DNA of 64,000 nt from Parasegetibacter sp. NRK P23 (GTDB lineage: Bacteria; Bacteroidota; Bacteroidia; Chitinophagales; Chitinophagaceae): positions 2,519,784 through 2,583,783 of the forward strand of contig NZ_JAMDLG010000001.1 in NCBI RefSeq assembly GCF_023721715.1, in the 5' to 3' direction. A model generated the notes under the pieces. That model saw only the letters and a list, made by a program, of their open reading frames with translations, was not told where the DNA came from and ran no database searches. A program made the translations under genes and the position numbers. This document shows positions 62,223 through 64,000 of the stretch, piece after piece. Positions within the stretch are counted from its first letter, which is position 1; each line of letters begins with the position of its first letter.

Positions 62223-63020
62223 TCACCACTCCAAAAATACCGGCCACGCCGCTCCCCAGGTTTCCGCATCATGCTTCCCTCCTTCAATTTCCAAATACCT
62301 CACCTGTTCATCCCCATATCCTTTCTCCTTCAAAATTTTTATCAGGTCAAGCGTATCATCAATGGAATCGATCACGCCGTTGTTGTTGCGGTCCGCCGCT
62401 TCATCTTCCGTTCCGCATTCGAAAAAGAAACGCATCCAGGGGAAATAAGGAAGGGACTTCACATAGTTATGGATGATGCGGTTATTTTCATCTGCATAAT
62501 GTTCATGGTCCAGCGCTAGGTTCCGCCACCAGAGTGAGCCGGAGAAAACAGCGGCACAGGAGAATTCATGGGGGTGGTTCAACACGATATCCAAAGCGCT
62601 TAATCCACCAAGGGAGAACCCAGCGAATATTTTTTCACGGAAAGCCGGAATGCGGTATTGCATGCGTATCCAGGGCAACAATTCCTCCATTACAAAACGC
62701 GCGTACAGTCTGGCTTTAGCGCCACGGCCCAGGTAATCCTTTTCGTTTATAGTACCGTACTCCATTAACCTTTCTTTGCCCGCGTGAATACCCACACAAA
62801 AAACAGGCACATTGGCTTCTTCGGAATGGTAAGTTGAAAGTGTGGACGGGAACCCTGCATCGTGTAACAGTTGTCCATCGTTTACGAGAATAAGGCGGTA
62901 TTCTTCCCTTATATCTCCAGGTGCGGGATACCAGCATTCCACCTTTACCTCGCGGTTCAGGTGCAATGAACTAAGCAGTGTGGTATGGTGGTACATTTCT
63001 TTCGCAGCAATAACAGACAT
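62223..63020 (-). CDS. Esterase-like alpha/beta-hydrolase, D-family
   Basis: 265 residues, cytoplasmic. A putative-esterase (Fes/EstD-type) fold: LILVNDGQ on the oxyanion strand and the nucleophile elbow GFSLGG with Ser136. The acid residue and His (GGKHDAETWGAAWP, residues near 250-262) complete the triad. The ATG at 63020 is used; an alternative is MYHHTTL at 62996. Divergent from a second hydrolase of similar family only about 130 bases away. The substrate is unknown. Confidence 0.83.
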   Translation of the reverse strand: MSVIAAKEMYHHTTLLSSLHLNREVKVECWYPAPGDIREEYRLILVNDGQLLHDAGFPSTLSTYHSEEANVPVFCVGIHAGKERLMEYGTINEKDYLGRGAKARLYARFVMEELLPWIRMQYRIPAFREKIFAGFSLGGLSALDIVLNHPHEFSCAAVFSGSLWWRNLALDHEHYADENNRIIHNYVKSLPYFPWMRFFFECGTEDEAADRNNNGVIDSIDDTLDLIKILKEKGYGDEQVRYLEIEGGKHDAETWGAAWPVFLEW

Positions 63021-63123
63021 CCTTCCGGTTTATTCTTCGAAACATACATACGGCCGGTAATTGCCGTGCATGATCCTTTCATTAATGTAAACGCCAAATG
63101 TAGGAATTCTGCCGTAAAAAAGA

Positions 63124-63131
63124 TATATTTG
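63124..63131 (+). promoter_or_regulatory. Candidate -7 box of the second hydrolase promoter
   Basis: TATATTTG, exact match to TAnnTTTG, 21 bases before the ATG at 63153; no clear -33. Confidence 0.5.
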
Positions 63132-63152
63132 GTAGCACCTCAAATACACTGC

Positions 63153-63860
63153 ATGCAAGAGGAATTTCACCGCTGGTACTCCCCAAATCTGGAACGCGAA
63201 ATGGAAATGCTGGTCTTTGGAACGGCAGGAATTCCCGTATTGCTCTTTCCCACTTCCATGGGAAAATATTACGAAGCAAAAGACAGGCACCTGATACAGG
63301 CGGCATCCTGGTTCCTGGAGCAGGGCAAGATGAAAATTTACTGCCCGGACAGTTTCGACAGTTTCGCCTGGTACAACAAACAGGCGCATCCCGGCGAAAG
63401 GGCCTGGAACCAGCACCGTTATGATACCATGCTGAAAGACGAGATCGTTCCGAGAATGCAGCAGGAAACGGGACACCAACGCATCATTGCCGCAGGATGC
63501 AGTTTCGGGGGATACCATGCTCTCAACTTCGGATTCAGGCACCCATATATTGTGAGCTACATCTTCTCCATGAGCGGCGTATTCAACATCAAAGGAAGAC
63601 TGGATGGCTATTTCGACGACCATGTCTATTTTAATAATCCGGTTGACTTCGTGCCCGATGCCAACCACCCTGATATCTGGAGGCTCGGCATCGTGCTGGG
63701 CACGGGAGAAAATGATATATGTCGTCCCTACAATGAGGAAATGAGCAATATATTACTGAAGAAAAGAGTGAACCACTGGCTGGATATACGTCCCGAAGCG
63801 GTCCACGACTGGCCCTTATGGCTGAACATGTTTCCCCATTATCTATCATTGGTGAAATAA
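63153..63860 (+). CDS. Esterase-family alpha/beta-hydrolase
   Basis: 235 residues from MQEEFHRWYSPNLEREMEML. Nucleophile elbow GCSFGG with Ser117; the strand VLLFPTSMGKYYE is the oxyanion region, and AVHDWPLWLNMFPHYL near the C-terminus carries the catalytic His. No signal peptide. The frame opens to 62985, but that part crosses the promoter and the opposite gene, so ATG 63153 is taken. It is followed 41 bases later by a partial gene in the same direction; the two are likely co-transcribed. Confidence 0.83.
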   Translation: MQEEFHRWYSPNLEREMEMLVFGTAGIPVLLFPTSMGKYYEAKDRHLIQAASWFLEQGKMKIYCPDSFDSFAWYNKQAHPGERAWNQHRYDTMLKDEIVPRMQQETGHQRIIAAGCSFGGYHALNFGFRHPYIVSYIFSMSGVFNIKGRLDGYFDDHVYFNNPVDFVPDANHPDIWRLGIVLGTGENDICRPYNEEMSNILLKKRVNHWLDIRPEAVHDWPLWLNMFPHYLSLVK

Positions 63861-63901
63861 CCATTCTTATAAAGCACAACTCTTACACCAACAACATTTG
63901 T

Positions 63902-64000
63902 ATGAAGAAAATAGGTATCCTTTTCGGTAAAGAAAGAAGTTTTCCCGAAGCGTTCATCGAACGCATCAACAGCAGGGGCATTGCGGGCATTATAGCCGAA
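63902..64000 (+). CDS. N-terminus of a gene cut by the window edge, possible ATP-grasp protein
   Basis: 33 residues remain: MKKIGILFGKERSFPEAFIE and on to GIIAE. The strand-helix start (KKIGILFGKE, then FPEAFIERINSRG) fits the N-terminal pre-ATP-grasp fold, and from memory this wording recalls ATP-grasp proteins sitting next to esterases in Bacteroidota. The catalytic part is outside the window, so the family is a guess. Confidence 0.5.
   Translation, partial: MKKIGILFGKERSFPEAFIERINSRGIAGIIAE

Overview
The window is chromosomal DNA of a Bacteroidota bacterium, most likely of the Chitinophagaceae. The evidence is a type A T9SS sorting domain protein, SusC/Oar-type TonB receptors with carboxypeptidase-like plug extensions, GIN-domain protein, DUF4954, TamL lipoprotein, and many copies of the Bacteroidota promoter pattern TTTG-N17-21-TAnnTTTG placed a few bases before genes. 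No genus is claimed. No phage, insertion sequence, integron or CRISPR array was seen; it is mostly housekeeping DNA with a few accessory genes.

Layout. 1-5112: the end of a mitochondrial-type aconitase, a repeat-bearing gap, an M48 protease on the minus strand, then bestrophin, a SET-domain protein and MgtE on the plus strand. 5113-10622: a ketoglutarate semialdehyde dehydrogenase and a glmS-DUF4954 pair joined by a one-base overlap. 10658-14332 (minus): a small Ala/Ser-rich lipoprotein, der, era, initiator tRNA-fMet and a GIN-domain protein. 14404-17018: a TPP riboswitch followed by a TonB receptor, a predicted thiamine-compound importer. 17182-19900 (minus): rhodanese, PASTA protein, D-Ala-D-Ala ligase and a two-cluster ferredoxin, with an acyl-CoA reductase diverging from it. 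21191-30297: an HtrA protease, a cytoplasmic GH13 enzyme, ispH, a T9SS-secreted protein, cmk, a membrane protein, a TPR lipoprotein and rpe.

30309-37270: a TonB receptor, phoH, a small lipoprotein, a CLC transporter with fluoride-exporter hallmarks, inorganic pyrophosphatase, a 50-residue membrane protein and a DUF433/DUF5615 toxin-antitoxin-like pair. 37342-41942: an NlpC/P60 peptidase, an ECF sigma factor with a membrane partner, guanine deaminase, a histone H1-like protein, a lipase and an unknown protein. 42011-57289: an envelope-biogenesis block with TamB, its TamL partner and a second TamB; between them lie the two agmatine-to-putrescine enzymes and an isoaspartyl peptidase. 57473-64000: ribBA, a large Oar-like TonB receptor of lower GC, two alpha/beta-hydrolases and the start of a gene cut by the window edge.

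The most interesting points are the CLC-F-like transporter beside pyrophosphatase (a fluoride-sensitive enzyme), the TPP-controlled receptor, the unexplained coupling of DUF4954 to glmS, a complete SET domain in a bestrophin operon, a likely misplaced start in the second TamB (the apparent TTG start is the promoter -33 box), and a 62-base near-perfect palindrome acting as a two-way terminator. All function calls rest on reading motifs by eye; no database search was run.
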